Assembly: GCA_016704435.1 (NCBI GenBank)
Contig: JADJAB010000009.1
Coordinates: 1-64,000 of the forward strand
Direction of reading: 5' to 3'
DNA length: 64,000 bases
DNA from: Rhodobacter sp.
Lineage (GTDB): Bacteria; Pseudomonadota; Alphaproteobacteria; Rhodobacterales; Rhodobacteraceae
Part shown: one piece after another, positions 35,050-43,878 of the stretch
Position numbering within the stretch: position 1 is the stretch's first letter
Layout: each line of letters begins with the position of its first letter
Notes under the pieces: generated by a model
Database searches by the model: none
What the model was told of the DNA's origin: nothing
What the model saw: the letters and a program-made list of their open reading frames with translations, nothing else
Program-made: the position numbers and the translations under genes

Positions 35050-36174
35050 ATGGACGGCGCCTATTTCCTTTACCATTCGATCGGCATGTATCCCGGCAAG
35101 GCCGATGACCTTGCTGCGGCAATGACGGATTTTGCCCAGTGCTGGGGCAGGGCGGACGATGAACAATGGGCCACCGTCCTGCCCCTGCGGCAGCGCTTCA
35201 TCGAGCGTTGGCAGGACATCCTGAATGCGTGCCAGGGCAGCGTCACCACTTGCGAGAATGTGACGACGGGCTTTCATGCTGTGCTGTCGTCCTTGCCGGA
35301 AGGCCACCTGAAGGGCCGCAAGCTCCTGGTCGGGGCGGATTGCTTTCCGTCGAACCACTTCTTGTTGCAACGGCTGGCCGAACCGCTTGGTCTCACGCTG
35401 AAGACCGTGCCATTCCGGCAGGGCGCCGCCCATGTGGAGGACGAAGACTTCCTTGCCGCCTGGACGCCGGACGTAGGTCTGGCACTTCTGACCTGGGTGT
35501 CGTCGACGACGTCGCACCGCATCAACCTGCCCGCAATGGTGGCGCATGGCCGTCGCATGGGCAGTCTGATCGGCGTGGACATCACGCAAGGCGCCGGACT
35601 TCTGCGCGTTGACGTTACTGCGCCGGAGGTGGATTTTGCGCTTTCCACCAGCCTGAAATGGATGTGCGGCACGCCCGGGGCGGGCGCGCTGTATGTTTCA
35701 CCCCGGTTGATCCCTCATTGCCGACCGCATTTGCAGGGCTGGTTCAGCCAGTCGAACCCGTTCAACTGGGATATCACCGGCTTTCAGCCCGCACCCGACA
35801 TCCGCCGCTTTGACAATGGCACGCCGGGTTGCATGGCAGCCATCGCCTCGCGCCCGGCAATGGATTGGCACGCGGGTCAGGATCATGCCGTACTTCTGGC
35901 GCATAATCGGGAACTTACAGAACGCCTGTTTGCAATGGCCGAGACACTCGGGTTGGACAGCCTGACCCCGCGTGCCGAAGGCAAGCGCGGCGGGTCGGTA
36001 ATGCTGCGGCTGCCGGACCGACTTGCGGCGGCAGAGGTCGTGGCGATATTGCGCCGAGACGGGATCACCACCGATCATCGCGGCCAGACCCTGCGGCTGT
36101 CGCCCGGAAACCTGACGACGACAGAGGGCGTGGTCCGGCTGACGGAAGCGCTGTCTCGGCTTCTCGGGACCTGA
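35050..36174 (+). CDS. PLP-dependent class V aminotransferase / kynureninase-like enzyme
   Basis: 374 residues of fold-type I PLP enzyme. The Schiff-base lysine is probably K203 in STSLKWMCGTPGAGALYV; the upstream Asp in IGVDITQGAGLL binds the pyridine nitrogen. The layout resembles kynureninase (hydrolysis of kynurenine-type beta-keto amino acids to anthranilate and alanine) more than cysteine desulfurase, since the Cys-bearing loop of the latter is absent. The RBS is CAGGAG 8-13 bases before the ATG. It lies beside genes for o-aminoaryl ketone chemistry, which supports but does not prove this role. Confidence 0.65.
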   Translation: MDGAYFLYHSIGMYPGKADDLAAAMTDFAQCWGRADDEQWATVLPLRQRFIERWQDILNACQGSVTTCENVTTGFHAVLSSLPEGHLKGRKLLVGADCFPSNHFLLQRLAEPLGLTLKTVPFRQGAAHVEDEDFLAAWTPDVGLALLTWVSSTTSHRINLPAMVAHGRRMGSLIGVDITQGAGLLRVDVTAPEVDFALSTSLKWMCGTPGAGALYVSPRLIPHCRPHLQGWFSQSNPFNWDITGFQPAPDIRRFDNGTPGCMAAIASRPAMDWHAGQDHAVLLAHNRELTERLFAMAETLGLDSLTPRAEGKRGGSVMLRLPDRLAAAEVVAILRRDGITTDHRGQTLRLSPGNLTTTEGVVRLTEALSRLLGT

Positions 36175-36176
36175 AT

Positions 36177-36695
36177 TCAAGCCCGCCTGTGGGTCGCGGC
36201 GGTGCGCGCCACCTCTTCGTAGATGCCCGACAGAAGGTTCAGGGTCCGGGTCGCCTCGGCCAGTCGGGCGGCAAAGCCCGGCACGCCTTCGACCGCTGCA
36301 ATCAACAGACGGCGGCGCAACGCACCGTAGTCTTCGGTCACGCGGCGGCCTTCCTCGGTGACCTCACAGGTCACGCCAGACCGGCCAGAGCCCTTGCGCA
36401 CGATCAACCCCGCCCCGATCAACTTGCGCAGGGAGTACTGGATGTTAGGCACGTCATCGCGGTTGGTCAGCCGGACAAGGTCCTTGATCGTCTTTGGTCG
36501 GTCGTTCATCCGAATGATGTGCGGCATCGCGTCTTCCGGGCCGGTTGCCGCGAGATCCAGCACCGACGACAGGCATTCCGTCTGCCAGCGGTCGAATCCT
36601 TCAAATGCACGCATCAGGGCAAATTCAAGTTCTGTGGTATCGACCTCGACCGCACTTCGGGCCAGGTGCCAGCGGAAATTCAACGGTGAATCCAA
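36177..36695 (-). CDS. MarR-type winged-helix transcriptional regulator
   Basis: 172 residues. The DNA-binding core is about residues 60-125: PKTIKDLVRLTNRDDVPNIQ then YSLRKLIGAGLIVRKGSGRS and VTEEGRRVTEDY, a winged helix with a recognition helix around NIQYSLRKL. The flanking helices would form the dimer. It is convergent with the kynureninase-like gene (2-base gap) and divergent from the LLM monooxygenase remnant, so that promoter region is its likely target. Confidence 0.8.
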   Translation of the reverse strand: MDSPLNFRWHLARSAVEVDTTELEFALMRAFEGFDRWQTECLSSVLDLAATGPEDAMPHIIRMNDRPKTIKDLVRLTNRDDVPNIQYSLRKLIGAGLIVRKGSGRSGVTCEVTEEGRRVTEDYGALRRRLLIAAVEGVPGFAARLAEATRTLNLLSGIYEEVARTAATHRRA

Positions 36696-36799
36696 CGCGT
36701 CCTTTAGAATTTCAGTCGGTTTCCCTGGCAGGCCCGCCCTCGTGCGCGGGACCCAGACTGCCCGTGCAAAGCCGATGACGCAAATGGATTTTACGATAG

Positions 36800-36816
36800 A
36801 TTTTCAAACATAAAAT
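36800..36816. promoter_or_regulatory. possible operator in the MarR/LLM divergent region
   Basis: The inverted repeat ATTTT-caaacat-AAAAT sits in an AT-rich patch of an otherwise GC-rich intergenic region, 31 bases before the LLM start codon. Its symmetry and position suit a winged-helix dimer site. This is pattern and position only. Confidence 0.3.
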
Positions 36817-36846
36817 ACCTTTAAGCCTCCAGCAGGGATCGCACCC

Positions 36847-37614
36847 ATGACACAGAACCGGATGCTCTCCGGCGGCTTCAAGCTGGGCACCTTTTCGACA
36901 AGCTGCTCGTCTGGCATGACGCCCACCCAGGCCAGGGAACGCTGGGTCAACAGCTGGACAACAATCTGGCGCTGGCGAAACTGCTGGACGCCGCGGGGAT
37001 CGACTTCATGCTGCCGATTGCGCGCTGGATCGGTTATGGCGGGCCAACTGATTTCCACGGTGGCGTGCTGGAAGGGCGATCCGGCGCCGTTGCGCGGATT
37101 TGTGCCGGTGATCAATGCGGTGGGCAGCCCGCAGGGCCGTGAATTCGCCACCGAAAACGCCAGTTCCCTGTTCGCCCCGGCCATCGACCTGAGTCGGTCG
37201 AAGGACGAAATCGTGGCACCGAGGGCGCAAGCGAAGGCCAAGGGCCGCGAGGTCGGGATGCTGACCATTAGCCATGCCGTCTGCCGCCCGACCGAAAAGG
37301 AAGCGCGCGACTACGTTCACTACATCGTCGACGAGAATGCGGATCGGGCGGCGACGGATAGCCTGATCCGCCTGCAACTCGCCCACGCACTGTCGTTCCC
37401 GCATGAACTTCTGACGCAGATCCGCTTCGGCATGGCGCTGGGCCATGGCGGCTTCCCGCTGATCGGCACTCCGGAACAAGTGGTGGCGGGGAGCATCAGC
37501 CTGCGTGACGCAGATCTTGCGGGCACGACGCTGTCCTTTGTGGATTATCTGAAGGAGTTCCCCTATTTCGCACAGGAAGTCCTGTCACGCCTGGCAAAGG
37601 CCGGCATCCGCTGA
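36847..37614 (+). pseudogene. LLM-class flavin-dependent monooxygenase, internally deleted
   Basis: The N-terminal part (MTQNRMLSGGFKLGTFSTSC), then after a one-base loss at about 36958 DNNLALAKLLDAAGIDFMLP and ARWIGYGGPTDFHGGVLE, is the start of a RutA/SsuD-like TIM-barrel monooxygenase. It jumps at about 37075 to GDPAPLRGFVPVINAVGSPQ and GREFATENASSLF, skipping roughly 85-95 residues expected between them. The C-terminal half (LISHAVCRPTEKEARDYVHY-type to the stop) is intact. Such enzymes use FMNH2 supplied by a partner reductase, and one follows directly. As written it cannot be functional. Confidence 0.7.
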
Positions 37615-37624
37615 AAGGGAAACC

Positions 37625-38134
37625 ATGTCCGAACCGACCCCCAAGGAATTCCGCGATGCAATGCGCGCCTTTGTCGGCACCTGCAGCGTGATTACGGTGG
37701 GAGACGGGGCGGATGCTTCGGGCCTGGTGGTGACCTCGGCGATCTCGCTTTCGGCGGAACCTCCGTTGCTTCTGGCCTGCGTCAACCGGTCTTCCTCGAG
37801 CTATCCGCTGCTGGAAAAATATGGCCGCTTCGGCTGGTCCTCGCTTGGCGCCACCCACCGGGAGGTGGCCGAGCGTTTTTCCGGCTTCGGAGGTGCGAAG
37901 GGCGCGGCGCGCTACGAAGGCGCTGCGTGGGAAACCGCCGTGACCGGCGCGCGGCTGCTGGCCGGAGCGCCGACGGCATTCGATTGCACGGTGGAAGAGA
38001 TGATCGACCGAGCCACCCATTCGATCCTGATCGGCCGGGTGCAGGCGGTGCGGCGATGCCCGGATGCAGGGGCGCTGATTTACTGGGACGGGGTCTACAG
38101 GACGCTTACCGCCTGGTCCGATAACGCATTGTAA
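37625..38134 (+). CDS. flavin reductase family protein (two-component monooxygenase partner)
   Basis: 169 residues of the HpaC/RutF split-barrel family, which reduces FMN or FAD with NAD(P)H and passes it to a monooxygenase. Typical segments are FRDAMRAFVGTCSVITVGDG, GLVVTSAISLSAEPPLLLAC (flavin contact), CVNRSSSSYPLL and the C-terminal IGRVQAVRRCPDAGALIYWD. It starts 10 bases after the LLM gene. It is intact although its partner here is broken. Confidence 0.85.
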   Translation: MSEPTPKEFRDAMRAFVGTCSVITVGDGADASGLVVTSAISLSAEPPLLLACVNRSSSSYPLLEKYGRFGWSSLGATHREVAERFSGFGGAKGAARYEGAAWETAVTGARLLAGAPTAFDCTVEEMIDRATHSILIGRVQAVRRCPDAGALIYWDGVYRTLTAWSDNAL

Positions 38135-38140
38135 TAACAC

Positions 38141-38169
38141 AATTGCTGCGCAGAAAAAGCGCAGCAATT
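38141..38169. terminator. bidirectional terminator between flavin reductase and iorB-like gene
   Basis: A perfect 11-bp stem (AATTGCTGCGC / GCGCAGCAATT) with an AGAAAAA loop lies between convergent stops at 38134 and 38177. It is AT-ended, so weak T-runs exist on both strands. Confidence 0.75.
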
Positions 38170-38176
38170 CGAGAGA

Positions 38177-39712
38177 TCAGACAAAGCTGTGGATCGTCGC
38201 CAGCGCGCCGTCCAGCGCCTTGCCCTTCTCGTCTTGCAAGGCTGCTTCGCGCAGGCGCCGTGCCCAGTCGGCTGCGTCCTCGCGCCCTGCGACCAGCGCA
38301 ATCCCTTCCAGCACCCGGTCGAATTTCGACAGGCCACGGGCGTGAGTGTCGGAATAGCCCTTCACCAGACGACGGCAGCGGAGGACTTCGACCGCCAGAG
38401 CGTAGTTGCCGTCCAAGTAGCCAAGTGCGACATCCAGCCAACGCTCGCGATGCGCAACTTCTTGCGCGTGGCGCTGCGTGCCAAGGCGGTGGCGTTTCAT
38501 GCCGCCCAGTACATAGAGCATCAGATAGCCGCGCAGACTGTCGGTCCGCACGCGGCGGCCGTGTCCGAACCAGCGGTCCAGTCGGGCCATCCAGGTCGCG
38601 CTGGCCTCGACACGTTCGCCCCAGCGGCGCGGCAACATTCCCGCAATCTCCTGCCCGCGGGGGTGCATGAATTCCGTCAGGTGCATAGGATTGTCGCCCG
38701 CCGCCATCTCGCCACGGATGCGGATGAACCGAGCGTCACGGGTCTTGAGGTCGGCCACGCGAATGACGTCGTCATAGGCCATGGCGTTGGCGATATGCTT
38801 TGCGGCCTCCCGGGTCAGATCGAAGGGAGCGTGGTCAAGCGCCGCGAGGGATTCCAGCCGAGCCAGATAGCTGGCGCCGTAGTCAAGGTCCTGAAAATCC
38901 ACAACCTTGCGAAGCCCGGCCAGTACCATCGCGAGAGTGTCGCCGGGCAAGGCGGCGGCCCGCACTGTCAACCTGTCCCAGTCCGCCAGCAGATCTGCGG
39001 GGCCGGATACCTTTGGCGCGGGCATTTCAACGGTGGAAACGGTCGCCCTTGGGTCGCCTGTCTCTGCCGCCGAGAACCCCGCCGCAAAGGCGCGGAGCGA
39101 GGGCTCCACCGCCTTGCCGCCTGTCCGGATGGCGGCTTCGAAAGCATGACGCGGAAAGGGCAACGTGCCTGATGCTGCCAGGGCCCCAAACAATGAGGCC
39201 GAGATAACCGAACCCGCGTTCACTGCTATGGCTTCAAAATCCGCAGCGATCAGACGTTTTGCTACCTGAAGGGCGGCCTCGCGTACTGCCGTGGAATCGG
39301 CAAGCCCGTCCCCCGGCACCATCTTTTCGCTGACCGCCAGATTGCGGTGGGTGGAGGCGATCAAAGCGGTCCGGTCCGGCGTGACGAAGCCCCTGATGAT
39401 CGCGCGCCCGGCCTCCATCCATTCCGCAGCGATCATCACGTCGACATCGCCAGCGGCGGGCATCAGCGAAAAGACCGGAATCCGGCCGCTGGAAGGGGCC
39501 ATTTCCAGGTAATAGATCGTCGCGCCGGTGCGCTGGCTGACCCCGGCGACAGAGGTGGCCTGGCAGACGTATCCCTGCGCCCGAGCCAGAGCCTCGATCC
39601 AGCCGGTCAGTACACCGCCGCCCTGTCCTCCAACGGCGTAGATCGCGACTTTCAGAATCGTCTCCAGCCGCGCTTCCCCTTTGCGGGGCTCGAGAGATTC
39701 ATGAACGCTCAT
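38177..39712 (-). CDS. iorB: indolepyruvate-type 2-oxoacid:ferredoxin oxidoreductase, beta subunit family
   Basis: 511 residues from ATG 39712, which overlaps the stop of the alpha-subunit gene by 3 bases. The N-terminal gamma-type domain begins LKVAIYAVGGQGGGVLTGWI and contains PVFSLMPAAGDVDVMIAAEW; a long C-terminal helical extension (after about residue 210, with FRKVVDFQDLDYGASYLARL-like and KRHRLGTQRHAQEVAHRERW) marks the fused aerobic form of about 500 residues rather than the 200-residue archaeal one. It works with the alpha subunit to decarboxylate an aryl 2-oxoacid oxidatively. The specificity is inferred. Confidence 0.85.
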   Translation of the reverse strand: MSVHESLEPRKGEARLETILKVAIYAVGGQGGGVLTGWIEALARAQGYVCQATSVAGVSQRTGATIYYLEMAPSSGRIPVFSLMPAAGDVDVMIAAEWMEAGRAIIRGFVTPDRTALIASTHRNLAVSEKMVPGDGLADSTAVREAALQVAKRLIAADFEAIAVNAGSVISASLFGALAASGTLPFPRHAFEAAIRTGGKAVEPSLRAFAAGFSAAETGDPRATVSTVEMPAPKVSGPADLLADWDRLTVRAAALPGDTLAMVLAGLRKVVDFQDLDYGASYLARLESLAALDHAPFDLTREAAKHIANAMAYDDVIRVADLKTRDARFIRIRGEMAAGDNPMHLTEFMHPRGQEIAGMLPRRWGERVEASATWMARLDRWFGHGRRVRTDSLRGYLMLYVLGGMKRHRLGTQRHAQEVAHRERWLDVALGYLDGNYALAVEVLRCRRLVKGYSDTHARGLSKFDRVLEGIALVAGREDAADWARRLREAALQDEKGKALDGALATIHSFV

Positions 39713-41847
39713 GCGGAAAACTCCAACCGCTTTGCGGCGCGGCGCCGGGCGAGCCTGCCGATGATGCTGGTGCGGACCCCCGCCCACCAGCGTTCGACCG
39801 GCCCCGGATTGTGAATCACGTCGGCGCGGTAGAAGCTGGGGCAAAGCACGGCGGCATCGGCTACTTCGCCGCAGTTGCCGCAGCCCACGCAGGTCTGGTC
39901 GATATAGGCAACTGGGTCATCGCGCAGCGGGTCTCCGGTGTGTTTCAACCCCAGCGACGGGCAACCTGAAAGCCGCATGCAGGCGTGATCGCCGGTGCAG
40001 ACGGCCTCATCGACGCCAAAACGTGGTGCTTCGACCCGACGGCCTTGCTTGATCGCAGCGGCTTTCAGCGGTTTTTCCCTGCGCTGCTTGTTCAGCATGC
40101 ATTCACTGCTGGCAACGATGACCTTGGGGCCGGGGGTCTTGGTCGTCAGTGCTTCTCGGAGAGTGTCACGGAGTTTCGGCACGTCATAGGTGCGGTCGAT
40201 CTGGCGCACCCAGGTAACGCCAACGCCCTTCACCGCCTCGGATATCGGGTTCTGTGTGGCCTTGGTGGCGTTCTCGGCGCGGCTGGACATCACGTCCTGA
40301 CCACCCGTTGCGGCGGAATAGAAGTTGTCTACCACCAGCACCAGGCCGTCGGATTTGTTGAACACCATGTTGGTGATCGAAGACGACAACCCGTTGTGCC
40401 AGAAGCCGCCGTCGCCGATGATGCTGATCGGCCGCCGCACTCCGCCACCGTCGAAGGCGCCGTTGGCGGCGGGGCCAAGGCCATAGCCCATGGTTGCGCC
40501 GCCAATTTCGAACGGTGGCAGGCTGCCGAACAGGTGACAGCCGATATCGGCGGCGATCTGGTGCTTGCCCAATTCCTGCTCGACCAGTTTCATCGCGGCA
40601 AAGATCGGACGTTCCGGGCACCCGGTGCAGAAGCCGGGCGGGCGGACCGGGACGACCTTGGTCAGATCCGGCAGCTTGGGCTTGACGAGATTGGGCGCCC
40701 GGATCGCGGCGGGCAGCATCTCGGGCGCGGCGGATCTCAAGAACGCGGTCACGGCATCAAGCATCACCTGGCCGGTGTACTCGCCGGCCATCGGGAAGAC
40801 ACCCTTGCCATGAAGCCTGACCTGCGCGCCGGCGCGATAGAGGAAGGCAGCCAGTTGATCTTCGATGTGGGCGGGTTGTCCCTCCTCGATTACCAGCACG
40901 GCGTCCATTTCCGAACAGAAGTTCAGAAATTCAGACGGAATCAGTGGATAGGTGACGTTCAGGCAGTAGATCGGCACCTCTGTTTCGCCATGAATATCCG
41001 CCAGACCGAGGCGCTGCAGGGCCCGGATCACACCGTTGTACATGCCCCCCTGAACAACCATTCCGATCCGGCCGCCCTGACCAAAGATCTCGTTCAGCCC
41101 GCGATCCCTGATGAAGGCCTCGGCGGCGGGCCAACGGTTTTTCACCTTGTCCTGTTCGTGGACGTAGGACATTGGTGGCAACACGATCCGGTTGAAATCC
41201 GAACGCGGGTTTGCCAACGCTTCGCGTACGGTCAGCGGCGGGCGCTTGTTGGCGCGGGTGTCGAAGCTTCCGGTGACATGGCAGGACCGGATGCGCACCA
41301 TCAGCATGACGGGGGTATTCGACGCCTCGGACAGTTCGAACCCGTCGCCGACGGCCTTGACGATGCTGGGCAGGTTCGGCCGCGGGTCCAGAAGCCAGAA
41401 TTGTGATTTCATTGCAAAGGCATGGCTGCGCTCCTGCATGATGCTGGAGCCTTCACCATAATCTTCGCCCACGATGATCAGCGCGCCGCCGGTGACGCCG
41501 GAAGAGGACAGGTTCGCCAACGCGTCCGAGGCTACGTTCACGCCGACCGGGCCCTTGAACGTGCAGGCCCCGCGGATCGGATAGTGGACCGAGGCCGCCA
41601 GCATCGCCGCCGCCGCCGCCTCGTTCGCATTGGCCTCGAAGCGGATGCCCAGTTCGGACATCAGGTCTTCGGCATCGGCCAGAACGTCCATGAGATGGCT
41701 GATCGGCGCGCCCTGATAGCCCCCCACATAACCGACGCCGTTTTCAAGAAGTGCCTTGGTCAGCGCCAGGATGCCTTCGCCGGTGAAGGTATCGCCATCG
41801 CCCTTGCGCAGATCCTCGACTTCGGACTTGAACGATCGTTCGGCCAT
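39709..41847 (-). CDS. iorA: indolepyruvate-type 2-oxoacid:ferredoxin oxidoreductase, alpha subunit
   Basis: 712 residues. The N-terminal pyrimidine-binding domain (GEGILALTKALLENGVGYVG) is followed by a central linker and the TPP-binding domain with IIGDGGFWHNGLSSSITNMV and VVDNFYSAATGG at about residues 470-510. CTGCPERP at about 405 is typical of the family. The C-terminal ferredoxin-like domain has CTGDHACMRLSGCPSL and CVGCGNCGEVADAAVLCPSF (about 620-685), eight Cys for two clusters. It transfers electrons from 2-oxoacid decarboxylation. It is cotranscribed with the beta subunit and probably with the MarR gene 3 bases upstream. Confidence 0.9.
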   Translation of the reverse strand: MAERSFKSEVEDLRKGDGDTFTGEGILALTKALLENGVGYVGGYQGAPISHLMDVLADAEDLMSELGIRFEANANEAAAAAMLAASVHYPIRGACTFKGPVGVNVASDALANLSSSGVTGGALIIVGEDYGEGSSIMQERSHAFAMKSQFWLLDPRPNLPSIVKAVGDGFELSEASNTPVMLMVRIRSCHVTGSFDTRANKRPPLTVREALANPRSDFNRIVLPPMSYVHEQDKVKNRWPAAEAFIRDRGLNEIFGQGGRIGMVVQGGMYNGVIRALQRLGLADIHGETEVPIYCLNVTYPLIPSEFLNFCSEMDAVLVIEEGQPAHIEDQLAAFLYRAGAQVRLHGKGVFPMAGEYTGQVMLDAVTAFLRSAAPEMLPAAIRAPNLVKPKLPDLTKVVPVRPPGFCTGCPERPIFAAMKLVEQELGKHQIAADIGCHLFGSLPPFEIGGATMGYGLGPAANGAFDGGGVRRPISIIGDGGFWHNGLSSSITNMVFNKSDGLVLVVDNFYSAATGGQDVMSSRAENATKATQNPISEAVKGVGVTWVRQIDRTYDVPKLRDTLREALTTKTPGPKVIVASSECMLNKQRREKPLKAAAIKQGRRVEAPRFGVDEAVCTGDHACMRLSGCPSLGLKHTGDPLRDDPVAYIDQTCVGCGNCGEVADAAVLCPSFYRADVIHNPGPVERWWAGVRTSIIGRLARRRAAKRLEFSA

Positions 41848-41850
41848 TTC

Positions 41851-42324
41851 TCAGATCTCATGCTTGCGGATGTTGGTCAGCATCTTCTGCAGTGTGCCGA
41901 CAAAGGCGCGGCGTTCTTCTTCGGCGATGCCGCGGAACATGCGGGCCTGCGCGTTGGCCATATGCGGCCAGAAAGCTTCAAACGCTGCCCGCCCGGTGTC
42001 CGTGATGATGACGCGCACGGCGCGGCTGTCGCTCGTGTCGGTTTCGCGCCTGGTCAGGCCATCGGCCTGCAACTGATCCAGCGCCCGGCTGAGGGTGGAT
42101 GGGTCGGTAACAGTATAAACGGCCAGTTCGCGGATCAGTGGTGCTTCGACAACCGAGAGTACGGCCAGCGCCCGCATCTTCGGAGTGGTCAGGCCGAGGC
42201 TGGCCATCTCGTCGCGCAAGGACGCGTTGTAGCGGCCCATGATGCGATTCATAAGGTAGGGCGCAAAACTGCTGAGGCCGATTTCGCCCAACCGGGGCGT
42301 CAAGATCGGGGTTTCGTCGTTCAT
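41851..42324 (-). CDS. MarR-family transcriptional regulator
   Basis: 157 residues from ATG 42324 (MNDETPILTPRLGEIGLSSF), whose codon overlaps the stop of the upstream FAD oxidoreductase (ATGA). The winged helix shows MRALAVLSVVEAPLIRELAV, recognition-helix DPSTLSRALDQLQADGLTRR and wing ETDTSDSRAVRVIITDTGRA. MarR proteins often respond to aromatic acids; here it lies inside the operon it probably controls, whose promoter would be the 44671-44772 divergent region. Confidence 0.9.
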   Translation of the reverse strand: MNDETPILTPRLGEIGLSSFAPYLMNRIMGRYNASLRDEMASLGLTTPKMRALAVLSVVEAPLIRELAVYTVTDPSTLSRALDQLQADGLTRRETDTSDSRAVRVIITDTGRAAFEAFWPHMANAQARMFRGIAEEERRAFVGTLQKMLTNIRKHEI

Positions 42325-43877
42325 GCCCCCAGCCTCCTTGCCGCGTTGAATCCGGACCCGCCGCCCAGGCCGGGACCAGGATGGGTGGAAGCGCCGATAT
42401 GGATCAGCCCTCGCACCGGGCCTTCGCCATTGGTTGAATGGGCGAAGGGGCGCCAGAGGAAGAACTGGTCGATCCCGCAATGTCCGCCGTAGGGATCGCC
42501 GCCGACCAGGTTGATATTCATGCGCTCAAGATCGGTCGGGGAATAGGCTTTGCGGGCAACGATCAGCTTGTCAAACCCTCTGATATGGCGCGCCAAGATG
42601 CGTTCCAGTCGGTCGGCAAAGGCTTCGCGGACGGAGTCCCAGTCGTGGCCCTCGATCTCGCCCGCGGCGTCGCCCTTGATGATGCTCGGAGCGTCCGGGA
42701 TCTGCATCCACAGCACGGCCTTTCCGTCAGGACAGCGGGTTGGATCCAGCTGGCTGGGCTGGCCGACGCAGATGGTGGGCGTGGCGGGAAGCATGCCGCG
42801 TTCGGCCTCGTTCGAGGATTTCGACACCGCGTCGATCCCGTCGGAGAGGTGGATCAAGGCAACCTGATCGAGGCCGGGCGTCAACCATTCGGGTGGCGCG
42901 TCCAGCGCATAGTGCAGCTGGAAGTTGCCGCGCCCGTGGCGGAATTTTCTTGCGGACGCGCGTTCGTCGGGCAGGTTCACGCCATCCAGAAGCCGGCTAT
43001 AGAGCTGGTCGGGGGTTACGCTGGCAAGAACCGATTTCGTGGCAATCTCTTCGCCATTGGCAAGGCGGACACCAGCCGTGAGACCATTACGAACGATTAT
43101 TCTGTCAACATCGACACTACAGCGAATTTCGCCGCCGCACGCCTCGATCAGTGCGCGGAAGGCCTGTGCGCCCTGACCCGCGCCGCCTTTCAGGATGGGG
43201 GCGCCGGCGGCCTCAAGCGCGAAGGCGATGACACGACCCATCTGGCCGGAGTAGGTGCTTTCCATCGTTAGTCCGGTGTGGAGCACCCAAGGGGCGAACA
43301 GGGCCTGCATGGCCTCGGAACGGTAGGTGGTCTGCAGCCATCCGCGCGCCGGGTCAAGCGCCTGGCCGAGCCAGGTTGCAAGGCCATGCAGCCCGCGTTT
43401 GCGGGCCTGGCCAAGCAGCAGTTTCGCCATAGGCCAGGACCACAGGCGCTGGCCGAGCAACGCAAAAAGGACCGGCGCATCAGCGGCGACACGGTCCGCA
43501 TCGGCGGCAAACGCATCGCCATCGCCCGACGCCAGGGTGTTGAATGTGCCGACATTTGCTGCACGATCCATGGTCAATACCACCGCCTGCCCATCCGGCC
43601 GCAAGACGGCAGTCGGGTGGGACGTGTGGCAGTATTCCCAGCCATGCCGCGCCAGGTGGGGGCCAAGAGCGGCCCCTGCCGGAGAGGTAATGAACAGAAC
43701 AAAGGTCGCGGCCATCACGTCATGCAGATAGCCCGGCGCCAGCTCTTCGGTGCGCATGCAGCCGCCTGCCACGGCCTCGCGCTCCAGCACCAGAACCTTG
43801 CGACCTTTCAGCGCCAACAGGCTGGCGGCGACCAGCCCGTTGATGCCAGAACCGATGATGACATGATCGGGCTGCAC
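42321..43877 (-). CDS. FAD-dependent oxidoreductase, phytoene-desaturase-like (copy 1)
   Basis: 518 residues. The FAD dinucleotide motif GSGINGLVAASLLALKG is at residues 9-25 and LEREAVAGGCMRTEE follows; the C-terminal FAD contact is near IHIGASTHPGPGLGGGSGFN. It resembles the CrtI/COG1233 group but sits in a catabolic operon, so carotenoid desaturation is unlikely and oxidation of a cyclic or aromatic intermediate is more plausible. It is paralogous to the gene at 44773 (shared VGQPSxxDxxRxPDGKxVLWMQ and NLVGGD motifs). It starts 1 base after the cyclase stop. Confidence 0.8.
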   Translation of the reverse strand: MQPDHVIIGSGINGLVAASLLALKGRKVLVLEREAVAGGCMRTEELAPGYLHDVMAATFVLFITSPAGAALGPHLARHGWEYCHTSHPTAVLRPDGQAVVLTMDRAANVGTFNTLASGDGDAFAADADRVAADAPVLFALLGQRLWSWPMAKLLLGQARKRGLHGLATWLGQALDPARGWLQTTYRSEAMQALFAPWVLHTGLTMESTYSGQMGRVIAFALEAAGAPILKGGAGQGAQAFRALIEACGGEIRCSVDVDRIIVRNGLTAGVRLANGEEIATKSVLASVTPDQLYSRLLDGVNLPDERASARKFRHGRGNFQLHYALDAPPEWLTPGLDQVALIHLSDGIDAVSKSSNEAERGMLPATPTICVGQPSQLDPTRCPDGKAVLWMQIPDAPSIIKGDAAGEIEGHDWDSVREAFADRLERILARHIRGFDKLIVARKAYSPTDLERMNINLVGGDPYGGHCGIDQFFLWRPFAHSTNGEGPVRGLIHIGASTHPGPGLGGGSGFNAARRLGA

Positions 43878-43878
43878 C

